Part shown: positions 62,784 to 64,000 of the stretch, one piece after another
Position numbering within the stretch: the first letter of the stretch is position 1
Layout of the letters: each line of letters opens with the position of its first letter
NCBI GenBank assembly: GCA_963995525.1
Contig: OZ023206.1
Coordinates: forward strand, 8,858,766 to 8,922,765
Reading direction: 5' to 3'
DNA: 64,000 nucleotides
From: Escarpia spicata
Lineage: Eukaryota > Annelida > Polychaeta > Sabellida > Siboglinidae
Program-made: the position numbers and the translations under genes
Notes under the pieces: model-generated
What the model was told of the DNA's origin: nothing
Seen by the model: only the letters and a program-made list of their open reading frames with translations
Database searches by the model: none

Positions 62784-63697
62784 GAATGAACGTTTATTCA
62801 ACAACAACAACAACAACAACATAATACATGCACAGTATGGTTTGCTGCTGCTGCTGAAAGGACAGAGCTGAAGTCATAGACTTATGTGTTGCTATGCCCT
62901 ACTCGAACTAAGAAAACTGAATAAATACAACAGGAATTATAAATAAATCACAAAATAATATTCACAACTCATATATAAACTTTTTACCATAGTGCTTGTG
63001 TTACTATTACATGGGTTTAACAAAACGTCACCTTCAATTAGCAATTCACAAATATGTAGAAAGTAATGACAACTTGATTGCTTTTTTAAATTGTGTTAAA
63101 CTTGGAAGCTGAGTCAATTTATTTGGTAAATTGTTCCACGTTTTTATACCCTTGACGGTGATTGACAGCAGTCGGAGGGTGGTGTTTGTCTTTTTAACAT
63201 AGAACAGTTTGCTTTGTCTTGTATCATGTATGTGTATAGCTGCGGTTGGTTCAAATAATGCTTGAACACGACCATTTAAAGAATGGTTGTTTGCTTTATA
63301 AAGTATGATCATAGTCTTGTATTTAACTAAATCATTAAATTTAAGCATGTTTGAGAGATGGAAAAATACAGATGTATGATCATGGTAATTAAGATTATAA
63401 ATAATCCGTATAGCTTTTTTCTGTAACATAAATAGTTTTCTGAGTCTAGATTGATAAGTATTTCCCCAGATCTCACAGCAATATGACATATGTGGTTCAA
63501 CAAGTGAATTATATAATGTGTGTAACGCTTGACAATCAAGAACATGCCTAGTTTTATATAAAACTGCTATGTTTTTTTATACTTTTGATTCAACCATTTT
63601 TATGTGTTCTCTCCATGTTACGTTTTCGTCAATGGTTACTCCAAGGAATTTAGTATATGATACCTGCTCAATGTTTTTCCCATTCAAAACTATATTC
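62784..63697 (-). mobile_element. Non-LTR retrotransposon (CR1/Jockey-like), 3' part
   Basis: The minus strand encodes VSYTKFLGVTIDENVTWREH (about 63590-63660), then, after a stop or frame break near 63575, LYNSLVEPHMSYCCEIWGNT, LRKLFMLQKKAIRIIY, LYKANNHSL, and GIKTWNNLPNKL before a stop at 63046. This is the usual C-terminal region of such reverse transcriptase proteins. The 3' end carries (TTG)n and AATAAACG at 62784-62820. The paralogous locus at about 38378 is empty. Confidence 0.85.
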
Positions 63698-63755
63698 ACA
63701 ATCGCAAACACATTCAGTACCTTGTTCGCTTGGTACTGAATGTGTTTGCGATTGT
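63698..63755. repeat. 24-bp inverted repeat at the LINE 5' junction
   Basis: Arms 63698-63721 and 63732-63755 are exact reverse complements around a 10-base loop. The right arm is ancestral locus sequence (GGTACTGAATGTGTTTGCGA, also at 38381); the left arm adjoins the LINE. Confidence 0.9.
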
Positions 63756-63763
63756 TAGCTTGA

Positions 63764-64000
63764 ATTGCTGTGGTCCTGTAATGCTGGTTATTGGGTGTGG
63801 TCCTGTAATGCTGGTTATTGCTGTGGTCCTGTAATGCTGGTTATTGCTGTGGTCCTGTAATGCTGGTTATTGCTGTGGTCCTGTAATGCTGGTTATTGCT
63901 GTGGTCCTGTAATGCTGGTTATTGCTGTGGTCCTGTAATGCTGGTTATTGCTGTGGTCCTGTAATGCTGGTTATTGCTGTGGTCCTGTAATGCTGGTTAT
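63764..64000 (+). repeat. 26-bp minisatellite running off the window
   Basis: About nine units of GTGGTCCTGTAATGCTGG plus TTATTGCT; the first has an extra base. The paralogue at 38415-38445 has one unit. Confidence 0.95.

Overview
The window is animal nuclear DNA. Its genes are split into small exons bounded by GT..AG, and long CA/GT/CT/AT microsatellites, minisatellites and non-LTR retrotransposon fragments fill most of the rest. Chitin-binding-like exons, L2/CR1-type LINE remnants and microsatellite density suggest a marine invertebrate, perhaps a mollusc; the species cannot be fixed from the sequence. Nearly all long open frames are artefacts of simple repeats. The real coding content lies in short minus-strand exons whose frames and splice phases I checked by hand.

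Main result: a tandem cluster of four related minus-strand genes for small type I membrane proteins. The exon plan is signal peptide (ends phase 1), one or more cysteine-rich CBM14/peritrophin-like exons (all phase 1-1), a Thr/Pro stalk in two genes, one transmembrane exon (phase 1-2), a short cytoplasmic exon (phase 2-0) and a Tyr-rich terminal cytoplasmic exon (phase 0 to stop). Gene 1 (9988-13918) has no signal-peptide exon. Gene 2 (18052-39603) is broken: a 15-kb satellite has replaced its transmembrane exon and the tail carries an early stop. Gene 3 (43214-52132) is complete at 305 codons and joins a gene-1-type body to a gene-2/4-type tail. Gene 4 (56699-61522, continuing past the window) looks intact apart from its unseen first exon.

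Layout: 1-9.7 kb has no recognised gene, but holds a GTC-rich tract, an LTR-like segment, a 1.2-kb palindrome and a smaller inverted repeat. 9.8-14.1 kb is gene 1, repeated almost exactly at 44.4-48.1 kb. 14.3-19.7 kb is repeated at 53.1-58.5 kb and in part at 41.4-44.4 kb. 19.7-34.7 kb is a 32-bp satellite with higher-order structure inside gene 2; its counterpart in gene 4 is only about 575 bp. 34.7-38.4 kb is repeated at 59.8-63.8 kb. LINE fragments lie at 37.1, 40.3, 48.2-50.1 and 62.8-63.7 kb; two have an empty paralogous site within the window.

The proteins would place a small cysteine-rich, probably glycan- or chitin-binding domain outside the cell and several tyrosines (YDN, YxxP, YxxL contexts) inside, which is a receptor-like design. 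No ligand, signalling role or expression can be read from the sequence. The cluster looks shaped by tandem duplication, recombination at simple repeats, tail swapping and satellite growth.
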